Origin: Deltaproteobacteria bacterium
GTDB taxonomy: Bacteria; Desulfobacterota; Desulfobacteria; Desulfobacterales; SURF-7
Assembly (NCBI GenBank): GCA_019307665.1
Contig: JAFDJC010000193.1
Location: 1 to 6,186 of the forward strand
DNA length: 6,186 nucleotides
Reading direction: 5' to 3'
In this document: in pieces, positions 1 to 6,050 of the stretch
Layout of the letters: the number at the start of each line of letters is the position of its first letter
Position numbering within the stretch: the first letter of the stretch is position 1
Notes under the pieces: generated by a model
The model's database searches: none
The model's input: the letters and a program-made list of their open reading frames with translations, nothing else
Told to the model about the DNA's origin: nothing
Translations under genes and position numbers: made by a program

Positions 1-105
1 CCATGCGGCAAATTTATTCAAAGGATTGATGCCAAGAACCAGAAGAGCGGTATAGGTATGATGCTACCGGCGATTGATAGAAATAAAATATTTTAATTCA
101 GGAAC

Positions 106-130
106 GGAAAAACCCCATCGCTGGTTTTCC
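106..130. repeat. Imperfect hairpin downstream of dctM
   Basis: GGAAAAACC and GGTTTTCC pair over eight positions with one bulged A and an eight-base loop. On the transcribed minus strand it is followed by mixed AT-rich sequence, not a clean T-run, so a terminator role is only possible. Confidence 0.35.
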
Positions 131-170
131 AGGATGGAGTCCTTTTTCGATAAGATTTTTGGAATCGACT

Positions 171-208
171 AGACATATCACGAATTTTGGAATACATATG
201 ATATGTCT
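171..208. repeat. Perfect 10-base inverted repeat with 18-base loop
   Basis: AGACATATCA (171-180) and TGATATGTCT (199-208) are exact reverse complements. A nine-base direct repeat TTTTGGAAT also occurs at 157-165 and 185-193, one copy inside the loop and one just outside. The stem is AT-rich and lacks a T-tract. It could be a regulator site, an end of a small mobile element, or an RNA hairpin in the dctM 3' region. Confidence 0.6.
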
Positions 209-308
209 CCATTGTCTCTAAACAGGTAGATTCAAGTGAAACACATAGTAATGCGGGGTTTTATCGTTTTTGTTCTTTTTTTCTTCTGTGAAGTACTCGT
301 TGACTCTT

Positions 309-1607
309 TTACATCAGTGAAGGTAACCATGTGACTAAACTTGGAAATATAATCAATACAATTAATGTCAAAAAATCCATGGCTAAAAAAGGCATAATAC
401 CTTTGAATATTTCATATACTGAAAAATCAGGGTTTACGCTGTTAACGACATAAACGTTCATACCGACAGGAGGGCTTACCAACGCAATTTCGCACATTTT
501 TATGACAACTATGCCAAACCATATCGGATCCCAACCCATCATAATAATTGAGGGTAGAACTACAGGAACCGTAAGTATCATCATAGCCAGTGCCGACATA
601 GCCATTCCGAGCACGACATATATCGATAAAAATCCCGCGAGTATGAAGTATCTGTTAATTCCAAGTAATCCGACCCATTCAGCCAAAATGCCGGGTGAAT
701 CACTGATCGCCATAAATCTTACAAATAAATATATTCCAGCCAGGTTGAAAAGTAGCATAACAGATGTAACGCCCATTTGTTCAATGCTCTTTGAGACCAT
801 TTTCCATTTGAAACGACCGCTTACGACGGCAATAAAGAGAGCCGCAATCGAGCCAACGCCAGCGGCTTCCACGGGTGTAAAAATGCCCGTGTAAATTCCG
901 ACAACAATGACTAAAAAAATTAGTGCCGCCCCCCAAATACCTTTGATCGATTTTAAGCGGACACTTAAGGGATATTTCGGCTGCCTCGGATGAAGATCTG
1001 GGTTGATCATGCATCGAAAATAAATCATACCGGCATAAATTACGACGGAAATAATACCTGGAATAATACCTCCAATCAGCAATTTTCCAATTGATTGTTC
1101 GGTGATCAGCCCATATATCACTATCAAACCACTGGGTGGTATTAAACTTGCCAATGTTCCACTTGCAGCAATAACTCCTACAGAAAGTCCGCGATCGACA
1201 CCGGCCTGTCGCATAATCGGTAGCGCCACTCTGCTCATTACAGCAGCTGAAGCAGTACTGGCTCCCGATGCAGCCGCAAACATAGCACTTGCCATTGCCG
1301 TTGCTATCGCTAAACCACCGGGCAAATGTCCAAATATTTTTTGGCTGGTTTCATAAAGTTCATCTGTAACTCCGCCGTAATATGCTAACATCCCCATAAT
1401 AAGAAAAAGGGGTATCACTGAAAAACTATACTTACTCATTGCTTCAAAAGGCAAGAATCCCGCTAAACCGGCAGCAGCATCATAGCCGGCAAGATAAAAT
1501 GTCCCAGATAAACCAACAAAAGCAGCGCTGAAAACAATAGGCAGTCCTAAAAAAATCAATATTGTTAAAACGATGACACCTAATATACCGACTAATACCG
1601 GATCCAT
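309..1607 (-). CDS. dctM: TRAP transporter large permease subunit DctM
   Basis: This is a full-length 432-residue inner-membrane permease of the DctM/SiaM family with about a dozen hydrophobic helices. Family blocks are easy to see: IPLFLIMG (about 65-72), the small-residue loop AASGASTASAA (about 112-122) followed by LPIMRQAG, and GTLASLIPPSG (about 150-160) with IYGLITEQSIGKLLIGGIIPG. Near residue 379 PPVGMNVYVV matches the conserved 'PPVGlnlfv' block of the second half of the elevator-type transporter. DctM carries out sodium-coupled import of the ligand delivered by DctP. An in-frame ATG nine bases upstream would add three residues, but the Shine-Dalgarno spacing favours the start given. 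dctM lies 34 bases after dctQ and is the last gene seen in the unit. No frameshift or truncation is visible. The substrate is not readable from sequence. Confidence 0.97.
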   Translation of the reverse strand: MDPVLVGILGVIVLTILIFLGLPIVFSAAFVGLSGTFYLAGYDAAAGLAGFLPFEAMSKYSFSVIPLFLIMGMLAYYGGVTDELYETSQKIFGHLPGGLAIATAMASAMFAAASGASTASAAVMSRVALPIMRQAGVDRGLSVGVIAASGTLASLIPPSGLIVIYGLITEQSIGKLLIGGIIPGIISVVIYAGMIYFRCMINPDLHPRQPKYPLSVRLKSIKGIWGAALIFLVIVVGIYTGIFTPVEAAGVGSIAALFIAVVSGRFKWKMVSKSIEQMGVTSVMLLFNLAGIYLFVRFMAISDSPGILAEWVGLLGINRYFILAGFLSIYVVLGMAMSALAMMILTVPVVLPSIIMMGWDPIWFGIVVIKMCEIALVSPPVGMNVYVVNSVNPDFSVYEIFKGIMPFLAMDFLTLIVLIIFPSLVTWLPSLM

Positions 1608-1615
1608 TATATCCA

Positions 1616-1621
1616 TCCTCT
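1616..1621 (-). promoter_or_regulatory. Ribosome binding site that decides the dctM start
   Basis: AGAGGA lies eight bases before the ATG at 1607 but directly abuts the ATG at 1616. Only the downstream ATG leaves normal spacing, so the protein probably begins MDPVLVG and has 432 residues. Confidence 0.6.
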
Positions 1622-1641
1622 TTTATATAAATTTCAAATGA

Positions 1642-2274
1642 TTAATGGCTTCTTTTTTCATGAATATATTCTGTTTCATTTCGAGCATGATTTATCCATT
1701 GAATGCCTTCCGCGAGACATCTTATAAGAAGCATAGCAAAACCGATTGGTATCCACATCTTGAAAGGCCACAGAACGATTTCCATTTGTTCGGTACGATC
1801 TCCGAGGTTTACTTGTTCAAAGAACCAGATGGTTCCAAATATTCCGCAAGGCAACATAATCAAAAAAGTAACAAATTGTAATGTTGCTTCCCAATACTTA
1901 CGTAATTTCCCTTTTGCTTTACTCAAAAAGAGATCCATTCTAACATTGCCATACTTTCTTTGTGTGATTGCCAAACCGATAAGCACGGTAACAGGCAGTA
2001 AGGATTCGATGAATTCCATCTGTCCTGGAATAGGTTTATTGAATACATAACGGCCTATAACCTCTGCTGTGAGCAAAAACATTAACATCATAATAATAGA
2101 TGACCCTATAAAGAACATAAAATATTCTATTTTTTCATAATAGTAAAATGCTCTTAATAGAGGATTGTCGCTTTTTTTCCATTTAATTTTATATTCATTT
2201 AAATCATTTTCATATTTTTTCTCTTTTATCTCTTCCTCAGCACGCATTTTTTCTAATTCTTCTTTATAATCCAT
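1642..2274 (-). CDS. dctQ: TRAP transporter small membrane subunit DctQ
   Basis: This 210-residue inner-membrane protein has four hydrophobic segments at about 52-74, 90-105, 129-152 and 169-191. The DctQ signature GRYVFNKPIPGQMEFIE (74-90) follows the first, and YGNVRMDLF (108-116), matching the usual 'HvrvDlf' block, follows the second. The first 36 residues are an unusual highly charged extension rich in Glu and Lys, probably cytoplasmic and helical; typical DctQ proteins begin close to the first membrane helix. Family knowledge says DctQ packs against DctM to form the sodium-driven permease. The start is weakly supported: AGGA lies only four bases before the ATG at 2274. A second ATG at codon 11 has no better site and would still leave most of the extension in place. 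The preceding 289-base gap with hairpins separates it from dctP, while dctM follows closely, so dctQ and dctM probably share a message. Confidence 0.92.
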   Translation of the reverse strand: MDYKEELEKMRAEEEIKEKKYENDLNEYKIKWKKSDNPLLRAFYYYEKIEYFMFFIGSSIIMMLMFLLTAEVIGRYVFNKPIPGQMEFIESLLPVTVLIGLAITQRKYGNVRMDLFLSKAKGKLRKYWEATLQFVTFLIMLPCGIFGTIWFFEQVNLGDRTEQMEIVLWPFKMWIPIGFAMLLIRCLAEGIQWINHARNETEYIHEKRSH

Positions 2275-2345
2275 AATGTCCTAGTTCAACTCTTAGGATT
2301 TCTATATCTTTGATACAGCTATTTTTGTTTTAATTTGATAATTCA

Positions 2346-2361
2346 CCGCAGCTTGCTGCGG
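2346..2361. repeat. REP-like hairpin 3 (perfect)
   Basis: CCGCAGC-TT-GCTGCGG is a perfect seven-pair stem on a two-base centre. It is very GC-rich in an otherwise AT-rich gap. It lies upstream of dctQ on the transcribed strand and shares its core with the hairpin at 2426-2445. Confidence 0.7.
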
Positions 2362-2369
2362 AGTCAACA

Positions 2370-2401
2370 CCTTCACCCTCTCCTTGGGGAAAGGGTGAGG
2401 G
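2370..2401. repeat. REP-like hairpin 2 (longest stem)
   Basis: Arms 2370-2383 and 2388-2401 pair over 14 positions around a TTGG loop, with one C/A mismatch and one G-T pair. The arms contain CACCCTCTCC and GGAAAGGGTG. Sequences of this 'CCCTCACCC...GGGTGAAGG' kind are common intergenic repeats in bacterial genomes (general knowledge, not searched here). No T-tract follows on either strand. Confidence 0.65.
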
Positions 2402-2425
2402 GATAAAATAAACTCAACTTGGACA

Positions 2426-2445
2426 CCCTGCAGCTTGCTTCAGGG
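2426..2445. repeat. REP-like hairpin 1 (imperfect)
   Basis: CCCTG-C-AGC and GCT-T-CAGGG form a nine-pair stem with one C/T mismatch and a two-base TT centre. It shares the core CAGCTTGCT with the hairpin at 2346-2361, which suggests two copies of one repeat family. No T-run follows on the minus strand, so it does not look like an intrinsic terminator. Confidence 0.6.
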
Positions 2446-2563
2446 AGATTCATCTTTTCAAAAAGCAAAAATTGTCTTGGCAACATTTTGGAAACAATTA
2501 TTTACCGAGATCGCAACTAAAGCCAACTCGATGATCGCTATTGCCTAATTAGTTCAGAGTGTT

Positions 2564-3631
2564 TTAATTATATCTTTGTTGAATTTCATTTGTGATATCT
2601 TGAACCATTTTTAACGCTTCAATCGCTTGCTTTTCTGAAACTCCTGATTTTTTTAAAGCTTTGCTGCTGATCCACTTGGTATGTGCTATTTTAGATCGTT
2701 TTTTTAATTCCGATCTAAATTCAGGTGTTGCTTCAATTATTTTAACTCCGGCAGATTTAAGTGTCTCCCATGCTTCTCCCATTCGCGGAGTTGTATCTTT
2801 TTCGGCAAATTCAGGAATCTCAGCAGCGACTTCATCAATAATCATTCTTAGCGGTGCCGGCAATGCATCATATTTCTTTTTATTGCATGCTATGGCTTGG
2901 GATGAATAGCTGATGTCGATGTGCCACAGCACATATTTCAAGACTTCTTGAAGGTTATATGCAACCATACTGCTGGGGCACGGAAACGCCACAGCGTCTA
3001 TCATTTTTCTTTCGAGAGCGCTATAAAGATCTCCTACACCAATCCATGTCAGAACGGCACCTGCATTTTTAAACGGCTCTCCTTTAATTTTACTTTCCCG
3101 CAGGCGTATTCCTTTAAAATCTTCAAACACAGTAATTTTTTTAAATGACCCTATGGCGCGAGGTGCATAAACAACCGGAAACAAATATTTATTGTTCCAT
3201 CTTTCTTCCCACTCCTTGACCATCATTGGGTGTGTATATATTTTAGACATCCAATCACAGACATCCTTTACCTTTGTTTTATCTGACAACCCGATGCATG
3301 GTAAACCGATTACTGATCCTAAAGGAGTTTCACTCGTTTTTGTCATTCTGACCAAACCGCCGTCCATGACTCCTGTTTTGATTGAATCTCGCGCCTGTTT
3401 GAGAGTACTCAATGTACTCCCATACTGAACTTTTATTTTCATCTTTCCTGCAGATCTTTTTTCAACCTCTTTGGCAAACCAGTCAACGGCAAATGTCCCA
3501 ATACGCGGTACTCCCGTTAAGCCGAATCGCCACTTTATGGTCGGACCATTATATTTCTCTGCATATGCTGGTATTGATACAATAGCCATAAAACCAATCA
3601 AAAATGTTATTAAAAAAAGCTTTTTTTTCAT
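2564..3631 (-). CDS. dctP: TRAP transporter substrate-binding protein DctP
   Basis: This 355-residue protein begins with a classic signal peptide: MKKK, a hydrophobic core to about residue 20, and a probable cut after AYA (residue 24). It therefore acts in the periplasm. The mature part follows the DctP pattern: an early WRFG beta-strand, FAKEVEKRSAGKMKIKVQYG (52-71), the block DFKGIRLRES (171-180) in which Arg178 sits where DctP proteins bind the ligand carboxylate, and DLYSALERKMIDAV (201-214), equivalent to the 'YtALqqGvvDg' block. The Gly of that block is replaced by Lys209. Length is normal for the family or slightly long. It should capture an organic acid and hand it to the DctQ/DctM membrane pair encoded downstream. 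The ATG has an ideal Shine-Dalgarno (AAGGAGG, six-base spacing), stronger than those of dctQ and dctM, fitting the higher amount of binding protein needed. The substrate cannot be read from the sequence; the neighbouring oxidase hints at a hydroxy acid. Confidence 0.95.
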   Translation of the reverse strand: MKKKLFLITFLIGFMAIVSIPAYAEKYNGPTIKWRFGLTGVPRIGTFAVDWFAKEVEKRSAGKMKIKVQYGSTLSTLKQARDSIKTGVMDGGLVRMTKTSETPLGSVIGLPCIGLSDKTKVKDVCDWMSKIYTHPMMVKEWEERWNNKYLFPVVYAPRAIGSFKKITVFEDFKGIRLRESKIKGEPFKNAGAVLTWIGVGDLYSALERKMIDAVAFPCPSSMVAYNLQEVLKYVLWHIDISYSSQAIACNKKKYDALPAPLRMIIDEVAAEIPEFAEKDTTPRMGEAWETLKSAGVKIIEATPEFRSELKKRSKIAHTKWISSKALKKSGVSEKQAIEALKMVQDITNEIQQRYN

Positions 3632-3772
3632 GTTCAGCCTCCTTCGAAAAATACTGTTGTTTTTATTTCTTTACTATTTATACATAGCGTCCAATGTAAG
3701 TGCACATCAGTCGCATATATTATACGTAAAGATTGGCTTCTCAATTTTGATCATTTTTACTAATATTTACTT
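3632..3772 (-). promoter_or_regulatory. Gap before dctP with a weak promoter candidate
   Basis: This 141-base AT-rich gap separates the redox genes from dctP. On the minus strand it has a perfect TATAAT (3724-3719) with TTGAGA (3744-3739) upstream, but the spacer is only 14 bases, shorter than the usual 16-18. No strong hairpin followed by a T-run is visible, so a terminator between the two gene groups is not supported. The dctP Shine-Dalgarno AAGGAGG (3644-3638) lies at the end, six bases before its ATG. An internal start for the transporter genes is possible but not shown. Confidence 0.25.
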
Positions 3773-4708
3773 TCAATCCGGGTAAGTTTCATACCCAGGT
3801 ACAGTATAATATTGTCTTCGTTTCTGAATACGATCATCTATGTTCACCATTTCAGTGTCCCATATTTCGTTTTTGCCTGGATCAAGGCAACTATAGTGTC
3901 CCAATGCATGCTTTTGCCATCTAAAGTTATCGGGCCACTGATAAGGCAGCACTATTATCTTTCCGGGTTCGGTAGCCGATTCTAGTGTTTGCAATGCGTT
4001 TTTTAAAATCGCTTTCTGGAGAGAAATATCAAAAGGTTTTCCGATAGGGTGTCCATCGGGATAGTTAAGAAACAGAGCACGTGGAGGTTTTACCTTATCC
4101 ATGATATCCCACATCGAACTGATTTCAATTGAAGGAATTCCCGCCTCCTCGAATCCTCTTGTGAGCAGACCGACTGTCTGCGTATCAGTCGGGCAATTGG
4201 CAAGGGATATTACAGCATCCACTTCCATTTCACAAAACCGATTAACCATTTTGGGGATGGTTTTATTCACAAAAAGCTCTTTTGCCCAATTACCGGGATG
4301 GGAAAGGATATATGGGGCACACTCCTTAAAGTAACCTTCCTTTTCCATTTCTTTCATTCTGTCGAGCGGCAGCATGATGTTTGGATCCATCATAGCGTCA
4401 TAAGAATAAGACGCAGCCGTAATGATGATATCTTTAAATTTTGAGTTCATCGGAATTTCACGAAAACTAATATCTTGTCTCCAGCCCGGATCCTTACGCT
4501 CCTCTTTTTCCCATAAAGATTGCGTTTTGAGTCTTGCGGCGCAACATGCCGTTAGGCCAATTCTGCAGTCCTTGATGGGTTTTTTCAAAGGAACCAAAGG
4601 TGCTGTATCATTTTCAGGCCATTTATTCTCATCTTCTTTTTTAAAAATATTTTGTTTTAAGTGAAGCGTTTTTAAATATGATACCCAATTTACTTTTGGA
4701 TCATCCAT
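3773..4708 (-). CDS. Glycine/sarcosine/betaine reductase selenoprotein B (GrdB/PrdB)-like protein, Cys form
   Basis: This 311-residue soluble protein has no signal peptide or membrane segment. Family marks appear in order: a first beta-strand block DCRIGLTACCAARLK (48-61); FREIP (82-86); SYSYD (100-104) followed by DPNIMLPLDRMKEMEKEG (108-125), matching the 'YD..D.N.vfPldRL.EL..EG' block of GrdB/PrdB; VDAVISLANCPTDTQTVGLL (163-182), the redox-site block; then EEAGIPSIEIS and PPRALFLNYPDGHPIGKP. In GrdB and PrdB the redox site carries selenocysteine, often with a nearby Cys. Here it is Cys172 (TGC codon) followed by P-T-D, so no CxxC pair is present. A vicinal Cys55-Cys56 lies where relatives usually have small residues. 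About 45 C-terminal residues (from around 266) look specific to this protein. Known family members reductively cleave glycine, betaine, sarcosine or D-proline; the substrate here is unknown. It follows the CCG gene by 15 bases, with AAGGA seven bases before the ATG. The family call is fairly firm, the function open. Confidence 0.75.
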   Translation of the reverse strand: MDDPKVNWVSYLKTLHLKQNIFKKEDENKWPENDTAPLVPLKKPIKDCRIGLTACCAARLKTQSLWEKEERKDPGWRQDISFREIPMNSKFKDIIITAASYSYDAMMDPNIMLPLDRMKEMEKEGYFKECAPYILSHPGNWAKELFVNKTIPKMVNRFCEMEVDAVISLANCPTDTQTVGLLTRGFEEAGIPSIEISSMWDIMDKVKPPRALFLNYPDGHPIGKPFDISLQKAILKNALQTLESATEPGKIIVLPYQWPDNFRWQKHALGHYSCLDPGKNEIWDTEMVNIDDRIQKRRQYYTVPGYETYPD

Positions 4709-4723
4709 AATTTTATCCTTTCT

Positions 4724-5722
4724 TCATTTATAAGCAGCAAACAGCAGTTCTCCCATATCCCAGACTTTAATGCCCATCTGCTTTTCATATTTCATCAGGT
4801 TAATAAGGCATATGGGACAGGTTACCAGAATGTTTTTGCATATATCGGCAAGCTCTTGGATGCGAATATTTGATATTTTACCGCTCAGGTCAGCATATGC
4901 ATACTCCACCGGTCCGCCGCAGCAGGCGGTGTCTTGTTTTGTGTTTTCCGGTTCCAGCAGGGTGATTCCCAGGCTGGCTGCGACTTGACGGGCCTGCTCC
5001 ACAATACCCAAATCCCGGGTCATCACGCAGGAATCGTGCATCACAAATTCTTTCGGAAGTTTTTGCGCTGTAGGTGGTTTCAAGTCTTCAATTTTTCCCT
5101 GAATCACTTCTAAATAATGCAACACCTCAAGGTTGTAATTATTAATATAAATGGGAAAGACCTCTTTCAGCATAAAAGTGGTGTGGGGATCGACGGTGAT
5201 TATCTTTTCCACACCGCGAGATTTAAATTGTTGGTACACCTTTTTTACATGTGACGCGATATGTCTTTCAAGCCCCAGATCGTATAGAAGGACTCCACTA
5301 TAGGGCTCTGTTTCATAAAGATATGCAGGATACTCACCCGCTTTGCCCAGTGCCGAAACGATTCCTTTGAGTGCATTTTCTCCTTTATCCTTTACATCAC
5401 GTGCTCCCTTTGCCTTCAGGCGCAGTACAACTTCGCCCGCCATGGAACCGGCCTTCTCAAACATTTTTGAAAAGGCTTTTACAGACAAAAGTGGTAAAAT
5501 CGGTTTTACCGAGGCAACCATATCCGTAGCCTGTATGACATAGGGGAGCATCTGATACATTCTGGCAGTCAGCAGAACGGTTCTGCCGTCCCTTGGCAGG
5601 TTGAGGCCCTCGGTCCAGCCGGTCCAGTAATCTTTTTTAAAGCCCAGCGGGTCGCCGGTCCGCTCCATGTTTCCTTTCAGTGTTGACAGGGCTTGAGAAA
5701 TCAGGCTTTTAGATCGTTGCAT
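4724..5722 (-). CDS. CCG-domain (cysteine-rich) iron-sulfur protein, HdrB/GlcF C-terminal half-like
   Basis: With the start chosen here the protein is 332 residues. The C-terminal part has a complete cysteine-rich (CCG, PF02754-type) motif: Cys232 in MHDSC, Cys267-Cys268 in TACCGGP, and Cys302/Cys305 in TCPIC. In HdrB and relatives this arrangement holds a [4Fe-4S] cluster. An N-terminal repeat is recognisable by pattern (LTARMYQ near 51-57, EPYSG at 139-143, TVDPHTTFMLKEVFP near 176-190), but every expected cysteine is replaced, so it probably binds no cluster. There are no cysteines at all before residue 232. The reading frame stays open up to a GTG at 5782, but that start has no Shine-Dalgarno. 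The ATG at 5722 has AAGGAGG five bases upstream, so I prefer it. The gene overlaps the preceding 4Fe-4S gene by 14 bases in another frame. Together the two resemble one GlcF/HdrD-like chain. The electron acceptor and substrate are unknown. Confidence 0.85.
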   Translation of the reverse strand: MQRSKSLISQALSTLKGNMERTGDPLGFKKDYWTGWTEGLNLPRDGRTVLLTARMYQMLPYVIQATDMVASVKPILPLLSVKAFSKMFEKAGSMAGEVVLRLKAKGARDVKDKGENALKGIVSALGKAGEYPAYLYETEPYSGVLLYDLGLERHIASHVKKVYQQFKSRGVEKIITVDPHTTFMLKEVFPIYINNYNLEVLHYLEVIQGKIEDLKPPTAQKLPKEFVMHDSCVMTRDLGIVEQARQVAASLGITLLEPENTKQDTACCGGPVEYAYADLSGKISNIRIQELADICKNILVTCPICLINLMKYEKQMGIKVWDMGELLFAAYK

Positions 5723-6050
5723 GTCTCCCTCCTTCCACCAATTTACCGGAGAGAAGAGATCTTCCCAGCTGGATGAGTTCACAGATTTCCAAGTTCTGCC
5801 CTTTACTTTTGCAGACGATTTCGCAGCGTTTGCATTGAAGACAACTGTAGAGACAAAAGGTCAGGGAATCGTCGAATTCCAGTATACCGTTGAGCAAATA
5901 CTTCATGATTTGAAGACGGCCGTAAGCTGACATGCTTTCCACACCGATTGAAGCCTGGTAGGTAGGACATACATCAACGCAAAATCTGCAGGATCGGCAT
6001 TTTGCGATTTCTTTCAGAAGGGTCTCGCGAATATTTATGTTCTCCTTCAC
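5709..6050 (-). CDS. Small 4Fe-4S ferredoxin-like subunit (N-terminal half of a GlcF/HdrD-type protein)
   Basis: This 113-residue cytoplasmic protein has two four-cysteine motifs. Cys18, 21, 24 and 28 form CxxCxxCxxxCP. Cys70, 73, 76 and 80 form CxxCxxCxxxC, with Lys instead of Pro after the last Cys and an extra Cys66 just before. Paired motifs of this spacing bind two [4Fe-4S] clusters in the N-terminal region of GlcF, HdrD, GlpC and LutB-like proteins, usually followed in the same chain by two CCG domains. Here the chain stops after the ferredoxin part and the CCG part is a separate overlapping gene, as in HdrC/HdrB pairs. The start is a GTG at 6050 whose bases overlap the oxidase stop. 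A good Shine-Dalgarno (GGAGG, 6062-6058) sits 7 bases upstream. The likely role is electron transfer between the FAD oxidase and the CCG protein. Specific partners are inferred from position. Confidence 0.85.
   Translation of the reverse strand: MKENINIRETLLKEIAKCRSCRFCVDVCPTYQASIGVESMSAYGRLQIMKYLLNGILEFDDSLTFCLYSCLQCKRCEIVCKSKGQNLEICELIQLGRSLLSGKLVEGGRHATI
5728..5734 (-). promoter_or_regulatory. Ribosome binding site that decides the CCG-protein start
   Basis: AAGGAGG lies five bases before the ATG at 5722 and inside the last codons of the upstream 4Fe-4S gene. It favours the 332-residue product over the 352-residue one that would begin at GTG 5782, which lacks a comparable site. A perfect Shine-Dalgarno within the overlap also argues that the two-gene split is used as such and is not a recent frameshift. 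Confidence 0.75.

Larger units (their letters stand above)
1..308. other. Non-coding stretch downstream of dctM
   Basis: No convincing gene is seen on either strand. Short open stretches lack start signals and recognisable protein patterns. The region has an imperfect hairpin near 106-130, a perfect inverted repeat at 171-208, and a run of T-rich sequence at 260-293 on the plus strand. No classic hairpin-plus-T-tract terminator for the dctM message stands out on the minus strand. Confidence 0.6.

Noticed and set aside
1..63. A minus-strand open stretch running off the left edge that reads like protein (LLVLGINPLNKFAAW).
   Set aside because: It has no ATG start or Shine-Dalgarno in view, a stop just upstream, and no family that I recognise; too short to call a gene or pseudogene.
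502..894. Plus-strand open frame of 130 codons inside dctM.
   Set aside because: It lies antisense to a clearly conserved permease gene, has no recognisable protein pattern, and is best explained as a shadow of dctM codon structure.
2338..2367. Possible promoter for dctQ: TTGACT (2367-2362) and AATTAT (2343-2338) with an 18-base spacer.
   Set aside because: The -10 matches only four of six positions and the spacer is almost entirely the perfect hairpin at 2346-2361, so the match is more likely a by-product of the repeat.
2426..2445. Intrinsic terminator after dctP.
   Set aside because: The stem is not followed by a T-tract on the transcribed strand, and its core recurs in the neighbouring hairpin, which fits a repeat element better.
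2470..2499. AATTGT and ACAATT six-base inverted repeat in the dctP-dctQ gap.
   Set aside because: Short AT-rich arms 18 bases apart are expected by chance in such sequence.
4163..4222. Selenocysteine at the redox site of the GrdB-like protein.
   Set aside because: The codon at the expected position is TGC (Cys172), and the reading frame has no internal TGA, so this is a Cys form.
5723..5782. A 20-residue longer N-terminus for the CCG protein from GTG 5782.
   Set aside because: There is no Shine-Dalgarno before that GTG, while the ATG at 5722 has a perfect one; the extra residues lie wholly inside the upstream gene.
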